A stretch of 64,000 bases of DNA, taken from the NCBI GenBank assembly GCA_018340805.1, contig JACMZG010001863.1, forward strand, positions 54,992,429 through 55,056,428. Reading direction: 5' to 3'. Made by a program: the position numbers and the translations under genes. The DNA comes from Microvelia longipes (taxonomy: Eukaryota > Arthropoda > Insecta > Hemiptera > Veliidae). The notes below the pieces were generated by a model. That model was given only the letters and a program-made list of their open reading frames with translations. It had not been told where the DNA came from and made no database searches. How positions within the stretch are numbered: the first letter of the stretch is position 1; each line of letters opens with the position of its first letter. Positions 20,678 to 32,627 of the stretch are shown here, one piece after another.

Positions 20678-20893
20678 CAGTAGTTGTTCTTCCGAATTTT
20701 GAAAAGATCATTCACCACGTGCAATAAAAAGATAACTTTTAAATTCTGAAAAAAGCTCAACTTATTTCCCCATGAGATTTAAATATTTTTAAGTAGACTT
20801 CAAGTTTATTGTGATCCCTTGAAAGGTATACAATTTTCCAAAGTAAAATCGTCTAATTTTTCCATTCCTGTTGGAAATAACTAAAACTTATTT

Positions 20894-21159
20894 AAAGAAC
20901 GAAAGAATAGGAAGTCTCTCCACAGTTTTGACATTTATTTAGAATTAAGCAGAGCGCTTTCGACCTAATAAGAGGTCATCATTAGTGCTTGTTTGATGTG
21001 AGCTGCTCAAATTGGCTCGCCTTGCCGATCCACATGTTTTAAAATTAGCATAAATGGAGTCCCATCGTAAAGAACGAAAGAAAATATCATAAACTGTGGA
21101 GAGACTTTCTATTCTTTCGTTCTTTACGATGGACTCCATTTATGCTCATTTTAAAACAT
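20894..21159. mobile_element. Hammerhead foldback element, decayed copy
   Basis: Flanked by the 13-bp duplication ctaaaacttattt (20881-20893, 21160-21172). On the minus strand of the left arm: gcactaatgatgacctctta then ttaggtcgaaagcgctctgc. Stem I (AAGCA/TGCTT) and stem II (GACCT/AGGTC) pair perfectly, but core G5 is changed to A. It ends in the family tail with actccatttatgctcatttt. Confidence 0.8.
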
Positions 21160-21508
21160 CTAAAACTTATTTGGTGTTATGTTTCTTTTAGTCATTCCAG
21201 TAAAATTCTATTTGTTTCTTCGTTTCTTTGAGTTATTCTAGTAAACTTCTAGTAGGAGACAACAAATGTAATGTAAGTTTTGATACCTCTACCAGAAAAT
21301 TCTGGTTGAGGGGCGATTCTAGTAGATTTGATTAAGTGTAGTTAGGTCAAAGGGAATTTCCATTACGTTTAGTTAAAACCTATGGTTTTTTCCAGTTAAG
21401 TACAATAAATATCCCCACCCTAGCGTCCGAGGCCCTCTACTGAAGCTTTATCTCACTCACAGTATTTCTCGAGCTCTCGTGCTCGTGCGTGATCCTTGCT
21501 ATTTTACA

Positions 21509-21730
21509 GTGCTTAACTCTCGGTGTGATTAGTGCATTTCAATTTAATTAAAGTGATAGCTACAGTGCTTAGCTCTCGGTGTGATTAGTGCATTTCAATT
21601 TAATTAAAGTGATAGCTACAGTGCTAACTCTCGTGTGATTAGTGCATTTCAATTTAATTAAGTGATAGCTACAGTGCTTAACTCTCGGTGTGATTTGTGC
21701 ATTTCAATTTAATTAAAGTGATAGCTACAA
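21509..21730 (+). repeat. Minisatellite, ~58-bp unit, about 4 copies
   Basis: Unit acagtgcttaactctcggtg...ttaattaaagtgatagct, with small deletions in the third copy. Confidence 0.92.
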
Positions 21731-21827
21731 CAGTATGAAACGTATGAATGTTAACATCCGAGATTTTAACCTTCATACGTTACTTTGGCCTCCTGGTTAG
21801 AGACAAGGTTCCACGGAGGTATCCTGA

Positions 21828-22478
21828 GTGGGCGATCCAGCAAAGAGTGGGGGTAAAAATCACTTAAATGGAAATATCTCCGTTCCTAAGCAAAATATCA
21901 AAATTCTAAACAGTACTTTACTTCTAATTTTTACTCTGCACATTTTAAGACCCGTTTCAATCTTCTGGAGCAAACAACAGTGGCGCAATTTAAGAACTAC
22001 AATTTTTAACGTACAGCCTATCGTTTAGTTTAAAAATCCCAAGGTCATAAGTATTTTGGGGATTGACCAATCATAGAAGCCGCTGCCAACCTCTCACTTA
22101 AAAAGAGAAAAAAAATCCCTACCACAATAACCGCTGCAGGGAAAAAACCTTCTTCCCGGCAATCGTTCACTTAGTTTAAGGTTCTTCTTTTCATTACATC
22201 GTTTTGAAAACTACATTCAAATTAATCTTAAAATGATATCAAAAATATATAAAAATCACTTAAATGGAAATATCTCCGTTCCTAAGCAAAATATCAAAAT
22301 TCTAAACAGTACTTTACTTCTAATTTTTACTCTGCACATTTTAAGATCCGTTTCAATCTTCTGGAGCAAACAACAGTGGCGCAATTTAAGAACTACAATT
22401 TTTAACGTAGTTCTCAAATTGCTTAGAACCGATGATATTTCCGTTTAAGTGATTTTACCTCCACTCTTTGCGGGATCC
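21828..22478. mobile_element. R7 element with terminal inverted repeats and internal duplication
   Basis: Ends cagcaaagagtgggggtaaa and the inverse tttacctccactctttgcgg. An internal 160-bp block is directly duplicated (21856-22015 and 22250-22408). The middle part matches 6575-6785 in reverse. Short frames here are repeated noise, not genes. Confidence 0.75.
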
Positions 22479-22479
22479 C

Positions 22480-23280
22480 CTTAAGAAAATGACTCTACAT
22501 CTTTCCTTGTATGTTAAATAGTTGCTATAATACACGATAAATTATATCATTACATAAGTTATTATATAATTAATAATTCATGGATTAATTACTTACTTAA
22601 ATATTAATACTTACTTACTTACTTAATTTAATTAAGTAATAATTTAATTTAATGTATGAAATGATTAATTAATTCATTAATTAATTATTAACATAACAAT
22701 TAAGAAAGAAGTATAATTTATTATTTATAGCAACAATTTAAAATTTTTAAAAAAATTCATTCTTAATCATAAATTGTTTTTATTTTATTTTACTTTTATT
22801 ATTTACCTAATTTCATTCATTGTGTAAGTTAATAATTCTACAATATTGTTAAAACAACTGTATATTTAATATTTATACAAAAAATTAACATAAATAAAAT
22901 GTTACTATTTCCTTTATAATGCTTTTCATTTCAATGTCACTCAACCCTGTGTTATTTTTCTTTAACCACACATTGTATGATGTCTTTAACTGTTTGTTAG
23001 TCCAACCTCTATTACTTTTTTAGTTTGGTACATCTAGTGCTCTTAGTTGTGCATTGCAGATGGTTAACTTTTGTTCAATTTTTAATTGTAATGTATGTAT
23101 TGACATATTTCACATTACTAAAACTTTTTTTTGTTCTATGATAGCGTTACACTTACAATGATTACTGAGAGTGTAATATGACCAGGTGCCATTAGTTTAT
23201 GTGAAGTTAGTTAATGCGGTATTTCAATTATTAATTAAACATGAATTAATTATCATTAATGCCAATCCTATAACTAAGTG
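22480..23280. other. AT-rich stretch inside the 4.7-kb element
   Basis: Simple ttaatt/acttactt runs and no coding frame. Confidence 0.4.
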
Positions 23281-23284
23281 CACC

Positions 23285-23980
23285 TGTAGTACTACTAAAA
23301 TCGAGTAGTAGAGGGCACTAGACAGACAGTAGAGGCAACTAAAATGTAGTGGAGGTAACTGGAAAAAATATAGTTACCTCTACTAGAAACCTAGTGAGGC
23401 AACTAGCTATTCTAGAAGAGCCTACTAGAATAGCAGTAGAGGCAACCATAAATTATAGTGATGATAACTAAATAGTAGTAGAGGCAACCAGAAAATAAAT
23501 TGGGATAACTACACAGTAGTTGAGTCAACCAGAAAATAAATTGGGGATAACTACACAGTAGTTGAGTCAACCAGAAAATATAGTTGTAGTAACTGATGTT
23601 TCATTGATGTGGACAGGAACGTTGATGTGGTAACTTGAATGCCTTGTTAAGGTAACCAGAATGCATTGCAAATTGGTTGTGCTTAACTAGAGAATGCTTG
23701 AGAATCTCTGTCATTAACTAAAATTTACCATTGCGCCTAACTAAACTTAGGTGGAGGTTACTAAAAAATTTAGTTACTTTAACAATGATTTTAACTAAAA
23801 TACTGTTGGTTTAGCTAAATTTCCCAGGGAACGTATGGGTTACCTCAACAAGAACCCTTAACAGAAATGATTAGTCAATTCTACTAAACGCCCTTAACTA
23901 TTTTCATTTAGTTAACTCAGGATACTTCTAGTAGTCATTCGCTTCACTAGAATTTCTAGTTAGACCCAGTGTTTTTCCAC
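23285..23980. repeat. Degenerate gtagaggcaact / tagttaac repeats
   Basis: Many imperfect copies of agtagaggcaact- and tagttaact-like motifs, including a tandem of ataaattggggataactaca. Similar motifs lie at 19960-20350 and 21180-21420. Confidence 0.65.
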
Positions 23981-24197
23981 TGGGAAACGCCAGAATTTTT
24001 TCTCAGTGCAACACAAACAATCTGTGGGAAGTCCAAAACAATTGATTAATTGTAACCTCAACTCCCTCTTGCTGGAGGTTTCACTGAGGTTACACAGAGC
24101 CCCTGAGAGCCCCACTAAAAATGTTTCAGGCCTCTCAATGTATTAAGACATGCTATGCTCCCTCCAGTATATATCTCTATGTCTATATGGGCTCAAA

Positions 24198-25084
24198 AAT
24201 AAAAAATAGCTAAAATTAGAATAACTGCGCATGCGCCTTTTCGGATTTAGGTATTTTTATTTAATTTTATTGGCAACCCTGATAACATTAGATGAGTTTA
24301 ACTTTTTATCGTGTTTTCTTACTTTAATATCTACGTGATAGTTTAATAATTTTGTATTAAATCCTGTGAAATAATTGTTAAAATAAATTAGTTAAAGAAA
24401 AAGAGAAAATATAGTAAAGGTAAAGTACACGTTTTAATTAAAATTTGGAAGAACATTCAGACGACAATGTATTGCCTTAAATATAACTTAAAATCACGAT
24501 TGTTTTTATTATATTAAAAAATGTTTAGTTAAAGTTGTAAAATTACTAATTACAATTAATATTTGAAAGGGAAAAAACAAATATCACTCGCCAAAATGTA
24601 CTAAGTTAAGTAGTGCACTCGAAAAAATGTTAACCTAATTAGCCGCTCGTTAGAAGTAATTTAAAAAAAACCCTAGTATTTCAAGATTCGCACTTAAACC
24701 TCTATTGGATGTGACAAAAACGTATTTCTAACACAAATTATAAACATTTTATACTAAATTGTACAAATAAATGCAATAAAAACAAACATTTGAGTACCGT
24801 AAATAGTTTGTTTACATTTACGCCCATAGGAAAATTTGATCTAACTCCCTGGTGGACAAAATGTGAACTACATGCCAGGTCTGACAGAAATCGTGTTTGT
24901 TTCCCTACTTGGTTTATATATTACTTTACTTCAGAAATAATCCATATAATGGTATGCTTCAATTTTTAACTTTTTCAATTTACCGTAGAAAAACACTGTT
25001 TGGTAATCAAATAACTTTACATAAATAATTAGGTATTGAATCTCCCAGAAGTCGACTTAGTGGGATTAAATACCAATTATATCG
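24198..25084. other. No gene seen
   Basis: Unique AT-rich sequence with no coding frame or repeat that I recognise. Confidence 0.4.
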
Positions 25085-26105
25085 CTAGAGATCCGTACGG
25101 AGCTGAGTAATCGAGTCAATATACTATATAGACCCAAAGATTGACTTTCGTACCAAGTTTCCAATCTCTTGCATAAATACACTCGAAGCTATGATGATAA
25201 CGAACGTACAAATACATACACTCACACACATAATTTCCAAGGATGTTGAATAAAGGGGATGACGCACTAAGTCGAATTGCCATTTAACAAAGTGACCCCA
25301 TCGAAAATCAAAACATAGAGAAGAATTCAACACGAAATACACGTCAAAAACCAACTGCACATGCTTGGTACAAACTGCACATGCTTACAATTCTTAAAAC
25401 AGCGCAGGTCTTAAAATTTAGACGCAAACTTAACTCTCAATGGGTTTCCCATTGTTTTGCTTGCGAAGGTTATAAACAAATTGAAAAAAGTTCATACTTC
25501 TAAACTGTTTTTTGTTAATATTGCTTAAAATGAACAACATTAAAGAAAATTAAGAACATTACAACTAAAATTGAATCTTGAAATCTAGCAAAACATTTCA
25601 CTAGGCTAAAAAAAGACAAAATATTAACACAATTAACTTACTCTCTACGAATAGTAAACGGTGTAGCTTCAATTACTCTCACTAAAGTGGCTACCTAGAG
25701 TCCAAAATGTAAAATATAAGCACAAATGACTTGACAAGCACCAAATGTAACAGTAACGAAAGCACTGAAGAAAGTTGAGAAGCAAACTCGACAACCAAGA
25801 ATTGTATAACAACTTAGCAACATAACCTGCGTTTGACGCCTTTTTTAATTATAACCTAAGGGAAGGTAAGTTTGCTCGTATTTCTCTATCTCATACAACT
25901 TCCATGGGGTCAGAAATGTTCCTTAATGCGTCATCCCCTTTAGTCAACATCCTTGATACAGACCGACAGCTTTGAGAAACCCCTTGAGGAGGTGTTAAAA
26001 ACACCTGAAACCAATGTTATCTTGGTGAACCATATCAACCCCCGATTTCGTATTTTTTTCGTAAACACAGTACTTTTCTTATGTGTTGTAAATGAGGAAA
26101 AGTAA
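25085..26105 (-). repeat. R1 copy (partial, minus strand) split by a hAT element
   Basis: R1 blocks on both sides (caagtttccaatctcttgca on the left, taaatgaggaaaagtaaa on the right) continue across the inserted element. Confidence 0.7.
25238..25955. mobile_element. hAT-type non-autonomous element, copy 2
   Basis: Same ends as 14236-14760 (CAAGGATGTTGAATAAAGGG, ...GTCAACATCCTTG), 718 bp. It is inserted in an R1 copy. The flanking 8-mers do not match convincingly, so the duplication has decayed. Confidence 0.85.
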
Positions 26106-26160
26106 AAAGCAGCTTTCCCTCGGAGAATTAATATATAATAATGAAGTCAGCAGGGTTTAT

Positions 26161-26778
26161 TTTTTTTTTGAGGTAGTACGTAATTGAGCACTTTATTGGA
26201 CCGTTTTTAGGATGAGAAGCCAATCATTATTGTTATAGGAGGTTATTTAGTACTTTTCACCTCCGAGGACAATAATGATTGTAAAAAAACTCCTAGGACG
26301 TAAAAGTAATTCATATATTGCCGCCATTACTGTAATGTAGCGTGTTCAAAAAACAATCTGTGTAAAACCTTCATGAGTTTTCTTTAAAAACGTTCATTTT
26401 GTTTGTAGACTAATTTTTTTTCGTTTTTAAAAGGTGTTCTAATTGACAATTTTTGTGTGTTTATTTGTAAAGCTTTTACATTTTTGAGTAAAAGTGTGAA
26501 GCTATGGATGAATTTAATGACGACGATAATATGGAGTTAATTGGACGTTTGTTTTTTTTTCAATTAAGTATATAGCGCAGTTTAATGAGTGCAATTTTTT
26601 GATTTTTTTTAATGAGTGCTTTATTTAATGAGTGCTACCTCAAAAAAATAGTGTATGCCATCCGGCTGAGAATGTCTTTATGTCTAGGCAATTTTTCCCG
26701 ACTCGCTTCACTCGTCGGTAAATCTAATTGCCGTGACATAAAGACACACTTCTCAGCCTTATGGCATAAATAACTATT
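26161..26778 (+). mobile_element. MITE-like DNA element, copy 2
   Basis: Same layout as the copy at 2641-3233. ATG at 26504 opens MDEFNDDDNMELIGRLFFFQ before a stop. The 3' hairpin is complete. Confidence 0.75.
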
Positions 26779-26779
26779 C

Positions 26780-27060
26780 CCTTTAAAAAAATAGTTCTTT
26801 ACAAAATGTTAAAATAAGCTAACTGTTCCATTGGAAATTCGCTAAAAAGTTTCAGCGAAATTTCATAAGAAAAATAAATTTTTGGAGTTATAAAGAGTAA
26901 GATATAGATTTTTTAAAATGACATATTGGCGCTAAAGGGAAGGTTTCAAGTGAGGTTTTAGTTAAAAATGAAAAAAAGAAAAAAATAACCTTCTCTTTAT
27001 ATATTTATTATAAGAAAAAGGTTACGAGTATGGTTAAAATGATGACTGAAAGGTTATAGA
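26780..27060. other. No gene seen
   Basis: AT-rich intergenic sequence. Confidence 0.4.
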
Positions 27061-27099
27061 TATCTCGTACCGATATTAACAGGGTAGTCTCATCAAATA

Positions 27100-27345
27100 T
27101 GCATTTGTTACGCTGACCAAGGGAAACATCCTCCCCGAACTGAGGGCGTTCGAGAACTGTGGGCGGTAGCTACCGGGAACAAACCAATAGTACCGACTCA
27201 GCGGCCATGTCTGAACTACTGCAGCGCTTGTTGCGGTCGTAATACGCAACACGCTTAGTCTTACTCCTCGACCTGTGTAGCTTAGTTCTCTGTTCCGCCT
27301 CGCCGCGGTGGCTATTGTTCCCGTCCGTACTTCTGACATTATTTC
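27100..27345 (-). promoter_or_regulatory. CpG-rich island-like patch, possible promoter / first exon
   Basis: A GC- and CpG-rich block in a strongly AT-rich region. On the minus strand a Kozak-like cagacATGg near 27209 opens a short frame (MAAESVLLVCSR) that meets a GT at a possible splice donor. A 102-codon minus frame (27076-27384) also spans it but matches no family I know. No downstream exon was found. Confidence 0.25.
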
Positions 27346-27666
27346 ATCGCACTCCCAAACTAATAAATAAAATATACAACTCATTTCAAAACCACCTCTT
27401 TACCAAAATAAGGTAATATATAAATAAATGTATTTTATATAAAACATCTAATTTTATTTTTTTCGTTGAGAGTACCTTTAGAAAAAGAATCAATACCTCT
27501 ACCTAACCTAACTGACTGATACATATGTATAAATACATTTTAGAAACTGATTTTCTTGAGACTCTTCAAAAAGTTTTAAAATATTAATTGAATATTATTT
27601 TTATTCAGTTAATTAGTATTAGTTTTTAGTAATTAAAAAAATCTTAGGAAAGATTAGTTCTGTTGA

Positions 27667-27880
27667 AAATTAAGAATTTAAAAAAATATATTTTTACGTT
27701 CATTTTAATTTATACGTATCGTGATGTATTTTTTGCAAACGTATTTTCCAAAGGAAATTCGCTAAATGTTATTGATACGAATAAGCACAAATTTGCTTTG
27801 AAAAATACGTTTGGTACATCATGATACGTATATGAATTAAATTGAACGTAAAAATATTTTTAAAAAACTCTTAATTTTTA
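27667..27880. repeat. Foldback, ~85-bp arms
   Basis: tttttacgttcattttaatt and the later aattaaattgaacgtaaaaa pair, as do the inner blocks around aaaggaaattcgc. The gcgaatttcctt motif recurs at 40525, 40665, 49478 and 53755. Confidence 0.75.
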
Positions 27881-28024
27881 ATACTTTAAGCACAACTTTA
27901 ATTCCCTTAGATTTTTTTTTTCTAAAACTAGACTTAAATTTTAGTCTTTAACTAGGTCTAAAACTAGACTAAAATTTTAGTCTTTAACTAGGTCTAAAAC
28001 TAGATCTAAAATTAATTTTTGTTC

Positions 28025-28340
28025 CACGTATAAACTCTCTACCATAAACACACTAAGCTACGATGATTACAGATACACACACACACAAACTACACTCAAT
28101 ACATACAATCAGAAACCCCTGGTTAAAACTAGTCAGAAGGTCTTGACTCCTATCACAAATAATTCAGATAAAATGTACAAATAGGTTTAATATTAAGGTC
28201 AATAGTGACCACTGCTCACCTCAGGCTCCTAGACCATCACGAGCAGGCTATCTTTATAAATATATTATTTATGTACTAACTTGGTATATTATTTATAATA
28301 AAGAAGTTTATAATTAAAAAAGAATAAAAAATCCCGGTTT
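28025..28340 (-). repeat. R1 fragment
   Basis: Contains the aactctctaccataaacaca and acacacacac blocks of the family plus a short tail cccggtttcgg. It is interrupted and incomplete. Confidence 0.55.
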
Positions 28341-28344
28341 CGGG

Positions 28345-28487
28345 GTGGTTTTGTGTTTTTCTATTGTGTTTTCCTATTGTGTTTTACTTTTTCTATTGTG
28401 TTTTACTTTTCCTATTGTGTTTTACTTTTCCTATTGTGTTTTACTTTTTCTATTGTGTTTTACTTTTCCTATTGTGTTTTACTTTTT
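28345..28487 (+). repeat. Minisatellite, ~20-bp unit
   Basis: About seven copies of cctattgtgttttactttt. The frame through it is an artefact of the repeat. Confidence 0.95.
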
Positions 28488-28489
28488 TG

Positions 28490-29340
28490 TAACAACGTTA
28501 ATTAACAATGATTGCAGTTTGTATTTTTTTTTAAATTTGTCGTTTTAAGAATATTTACTATTCTTTTAAAAAATATTGTTATTGAATTGATAATTTTCTA
28601 GGTAATATTTAATTGATTTACGATTTTATCTTCTTGAAGACGGTTGCAAGTTGCAAATGAGCCTAGATTCACCGGCAAAATTATAATGAACGTACGATAT
28701 GTTGCTATTTGTTTTTTTCACTAAAGCGAAAAATGAATTTACTTCATAGCCGACGGACAAATCTATACGTAGGCTTTGCAATTTTTCGCTGTATAAATAC
28801 ATTTTTACAAAGGTAGGCTGTGAAATTTTAACTTTAGAGCTTTAACAGAATTGCGTAAATCTAATATATTTTTATTATGACGACTTTAAAAGTAGTTTTA
28901 GTAGTAGTTTTCATTACACTTACACTTACTTCGTTTAGACGCGGGGTTTGGCAGGGGGTTAAACCCCTTGTTTACATCTCCTAGGGGGTCTTCCCCTCGG
29001 CAGTTGTCGTGTGAACGGGATTGAACATCGAGTTCAACCCTGAAACTCATTTTTCACGGTGAAAATTACCGTGTGAACAGTTGTTCAACCCTCAGTTAGT
29101 TGAACCTCCGACCAAACCTTGTGTGTGTTCAAAGTAAATATATTAATAAAATACCTTCTTGCAAATAAATATTCTTTAAATCCTCGGAAGATGAGGTTAA
29201 CACTTGAATCGTTCGTTAGAATAGTTAACCCTCAACAAATTACGTGCATATGCAACTAATTTCCGCGTAAGAAAAATCATATCTGACGGATGAGTTATAA
29301 GCAATTATGGTTAATTAAATATTAGTTTTATATTATCTGA
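28490..29340. other. No gene seen; one dispersed repeat piece
   Basis: 28930-29115 holds ggggtt/aaccc and gtgtgaac blocks like the element at 20517-20677. The rest is AT-rich. Confidence 0.45.
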
Positions 29341-29344
29341 TTTT

Positions 29345-29940
29345 TTAACGCCTGTTCTTACACTGTGCCAATTTACTCTATGATTATTTTCCGTCTGTTC
29401 TTATACTGTGCCAATTTACTTTATGATTACCTTCCGTCTGTTCTTTTACTGTGTCAATTTACTTTATGATTACCTTCCGTCTGTTCTTATACTGTGTCAA
29501 TTTACTTTATGATTACCTTCCGTCTGTTCTTATACTGTGTCAATTTACTTTATGATTACCTTTCGTCTGTTCTTATACTGTGTCAATTTACTTCATGATT
29601 ACCTTATACATTTAATTTTTCTATACTGTGTCATTTACTTACCTTCGTCTGTTCTTATACTGTGTCAATTTACTTGATTCTTCGTCTGTTCTTATACTGT
29701 GTCAATTTACTTCATGATTACCTTCTGTCTGTTCTTATACTGTGTCTTTACTTTATGATTACCTTCCGTCTGTTCTTATACTGTGTCAATTTACTTTATG
29801 GTTACCTTCCGTCTGTTCTTATACTGTGCCAATTTACTTTATGGTTACCTTCCGTCTGTTCTTATACTGTGCCAATTACTTTATGGTTACCTTCGTCTGT
29901 TCTTACACTGTGCTAATTTACTATCTTATTATCTTCTCTC
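29345..29940 (+). repeat. Minisatellite, ~43-bp unit, about 14 copies
   Basis: Unit ctgttcttatactgtgtcaa followed by tttactttatgattaccttccgt, with several units shortened. Confidence 0.95.
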
Positions 29941-30069
29941 TGTTCTTGTCTTTCCGTCTGCTTCCGTAAATTCTAAAATTCCGCATTTAGTAAAACGACA
30001 GTAAAGGAATCAACATCCTAGTTGTTTAGTGTACTAACAACCATTAGTCTGTGTTATATTGTTTTGTAA

Positions 30070-30190
30070 TAAAAAATCAGTACGGGGTACCTCGAAAATA
30101 TCCTTACCGGATTATTCATCCCTCCGTGCTTGTAAGAGTCATCCTATTAACATTCTCTTTGCGTATATTTGTCAGAAATAACTACATCTT
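30070..30190 (-). repeat. R1 end fragment
   Basis: Begins agtacggggtacctcg. A short terminal piece only. Confidence 0.55.
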
Positions 30191-30489
30191 TCTTTCTTAT
30201 TGAGTTGACTTCGCATGAAATTGAGATAAGCATGAAGTCTGTGAAGTTAAGTCCAAAATATGATGGTAACTTATAGATCTTACTACATGATGCAAAGAGT
30301 AATTGGAGTCTTTAATAAGACAGACCTTTTGTATCCATCCTGGAAAGTTTGATGAGATGAAATAGCAACGTAGATGATTTGGAGGTTAGAAATTCTGGCA
30401 CGGATGTCCGCATACAGGGTAAATTATCTTTAATATACGCCCATCTTTGCTTATAAATCTAATTTCTGCTCAAGTTTTCCATATATATT

Positions 30490-30815
30490 TATTAAATAAC
30501 CCGAGCAATAGCGTCTTATTTACCTTTAATAAATAACCGAGCAGTAGCGTCACTTATTTACCTTTATAAATAACCCGAGCAATAGCGTCACAACTTATTT
30601 ACCTATTAAATAACCGAGCAATAGCGTCACTTATTTACCTTTAATAAATAACCCGAGCAATAGCGTCACAACTTATTTACCTTTAATAAATAACCCGAGC
30701 AATAGCGTCACAACTTATTTACCTTTAATAAATAGCAATAGCGTCACAACTTATTTACCTTTAATAAATAACCCGAGCAGTATAGCGTCACAACTTATTT
30801 ACTTTTAATAACATG
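30490..30815 (+). repeat. Minisatellite, ~42-bp unit, about 8 copies
   Basis: Unit ttaataaataacccgagcaa followed by tagcgtcacaacttatttacc. Confidence 0.95.
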
Positions 30816-31261
30816 TTATTCTTTTTGAAATTTCGCATATTTATCCCATGGATTATTATTATTATACACATCATATGTTGTTTATCGACCGTTTTTTAGG
30901 TTCTCTGGTGATTCACTACCGTTTTTTTTTTTTATACTTTTTTGTCACCTAGAGTAACCGTATTGACTTTGGACAGGTTTTGTTCTATTCAGAGCACCAA
31001 AAAAACTTAAAAAACATCACCCTACTCAAAATTTATATTGTTTACTGACCGTAATTTTGGTTTCCGGTTAATTACCACTGTTTTTTCGACTTTTCGGCTG
31101 TATTGACTTCGGAAATGTTATTTTATTCTGAACTGTTTCTCCGAGTAGCTAACTCATATGCGACCTAGGGATAGTAATTGATTAAATTAATTGCTATTGA
31201 TTCAGTCAATACTGTTTTACGGGTGATTATCCATAGCAACAGAAGTTAGGAGGTAATTTTG

Positions 31262-31850
31262 ATTTAATAATTACGCCTCTTAGCTTAACTTTGCTATTTA
31301 ATAATTACGCCGCTTACCTTGACTTTGCTATTTTATAATTTTAGCTATTTGCTATAATTACGCCACTTAGCTTAACTTTGCTATTTTATAATTACGCCAC
31401 TTAGCTTAACTTTGCTATTTTATAATTACGCCACTAAGCTTAACTTTGCTATTTTATAAATTACGCCACTTAGCTTAACTTTGCTATTTATAATTACGCC
31501 ACTTAGCTTAACTTTGCTATTTTATAATTAGCCACTTAGCTTAACTTTGCTATTTTATAATTACGCCACTTAGCTTAACTTTGCTAAGCCACTTAGCAAC
31601 TTTGCTATTTTATAATTACGCCACTTAGCTTAACTTTGCTATTATATAATTACGCCACTTAGTTTAACTTTGCTATTTTATAATTACGCCACTTAGCTTA
31701 ACTTTGCTATTTTATAATTAAGCCACTTAGCTTAACTTTGCTATTTTATAATTACGCCGCATATCTAAAAATTTGCTTTTGAATAATTCCGCCGTTTAGC
31801 CTAACTATACTAATGTATAATACTTAGCTTAACTTTTCTATCGTATAATT
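31262..31850 (+). repeat. Minisatellite, ~33-bp unit, about 17 copies
   Basis: Unit attacgccacttagcttaac followed by tttgctattttata. Edge copies are diverged, as expected for an array homogenised from the middle. Confidence 0.95.
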
Positions 31851-32204
31851 TGCAGTACCTCTCTGCTTAAAAGGTAACACCTCTATTCCAAGATGAGCGG
31901 CATTATTTAGTATCCTTTGCCAACGAGACCAGAATGATAATAACGAAATTATCTATTGGATTTCTATATGATGTGGAGTAATCATTTTCAGAATCCCCAG
32001 CCTGAAGCTATTCAGCTGATACCAAGGATTGACTCAGCTAAAACAAGCTGAAATGTATGAGCTTTGCTGTACTTCATTACCTAGCACTACTTCTGAGTGA
32101 ACAATACTGTACTTGAAATTAAAATATATTCACTTGGACAGGTTTTGCAGCAAAAGTCAGTATAGCCAACACCTCAGTTAGGTCAATTTGTTTTCAGAAA
32201 AATC

Positions 32205-32425
32205 AGGTACAGCGTACCTCGAAACTTTTCCATATCAAATCGGATTCGCTAATCCTCCCTACTTTGTCCATAGAATATACAAGTCGTTAAATTTAAACTG
32301 CAACTCGCCTTTGGACTCGCTTCGCTCGTCCTCACATAGTAAATATATAATTTTATTCCTAGCTGTCACCCATCCAGGCACTGACCACGCTCGATGCTGC
32401 TTAACTTTAATGATCTAACAAAATC
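32205..32425 (-). repeat. R1 fragment with 5S-like segment
   Basis: ggtacagcgtacctcg at one end. The 5S-like part at 32338-32400 reads, on the minus strand, gttaagcagcatcgagcgtg. Confidence 0.75.
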
Positions 32426-32510
32426 ATGAATAGTATGTTAGAAGAGGAGTAAGAAGGTTTGCTAGAAATAACCCTAACAGTATTCTTATTATAAATAAGT
32501 AAAGACCAAG

Positions 32511-32600
32511 TCTGGTAGCTCAGTGGTAAAGCGCTCGCCTTTCGACCTGGAGGTCGAGGGTTCAAATCTGGGGGTGAACTTCAATACGAAGTTATCCCTT
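32511..32600 (+). mobile_element. tRNA-like sequence, probable SINE head
   Basis: A-box-like tagctcagtggtaaagcg and B-box ggttcaaatctgg at tRNA spacing, with an anticodon-arm-like centre. The acceptor stem does not pair, so it is unlikely to be a working tRNA. It sits directly before the next minisatellite. Confidence 0.6.
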
Positions 32601-32627
32601 GTACCTCGTATTCGCAAGTGAATATTA

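Larger units (their letters stand above)
19460..24189. mobile_element. Large 4.7-kb element with long terminal inverted repeats
   Basis: Left end CATAGAGATATATACTAGAG and right end ccagtatatatctctatg belong to ~170-bp inverted arms (19460-19640, about 24010-24180) sharing cctgaaacatttttagtggg and gtgtaacctca. An 8-bp duplication ggctcaaa flanks it (19452-19459, 24190-24197), counting eight extra right-end bases. A smaller relative is at 34346-35102. It contains foldbacks, a minisatellite and an R7 element but no transposase. Confidence 0.7.

Noticed and set aside
21828..22448. Two near-identical 66-71-codon frames (NGNISVPKQNIKILNSTLLL)
   Set aside because: Identity comes from a duplicated block inside a non-coding DNA element; no family match.
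29662..30004. Leu/Tyr-rich overlapping frames
   Set aside because: Three overlapping frames over the 43-bp minisatellite; the unit length is not a multiple of three, so no stable protein repeat.
32511..32600. Functional tRNA gene
   Set aside because: A- and B-boxes are good but the acceptor stem does not pair.
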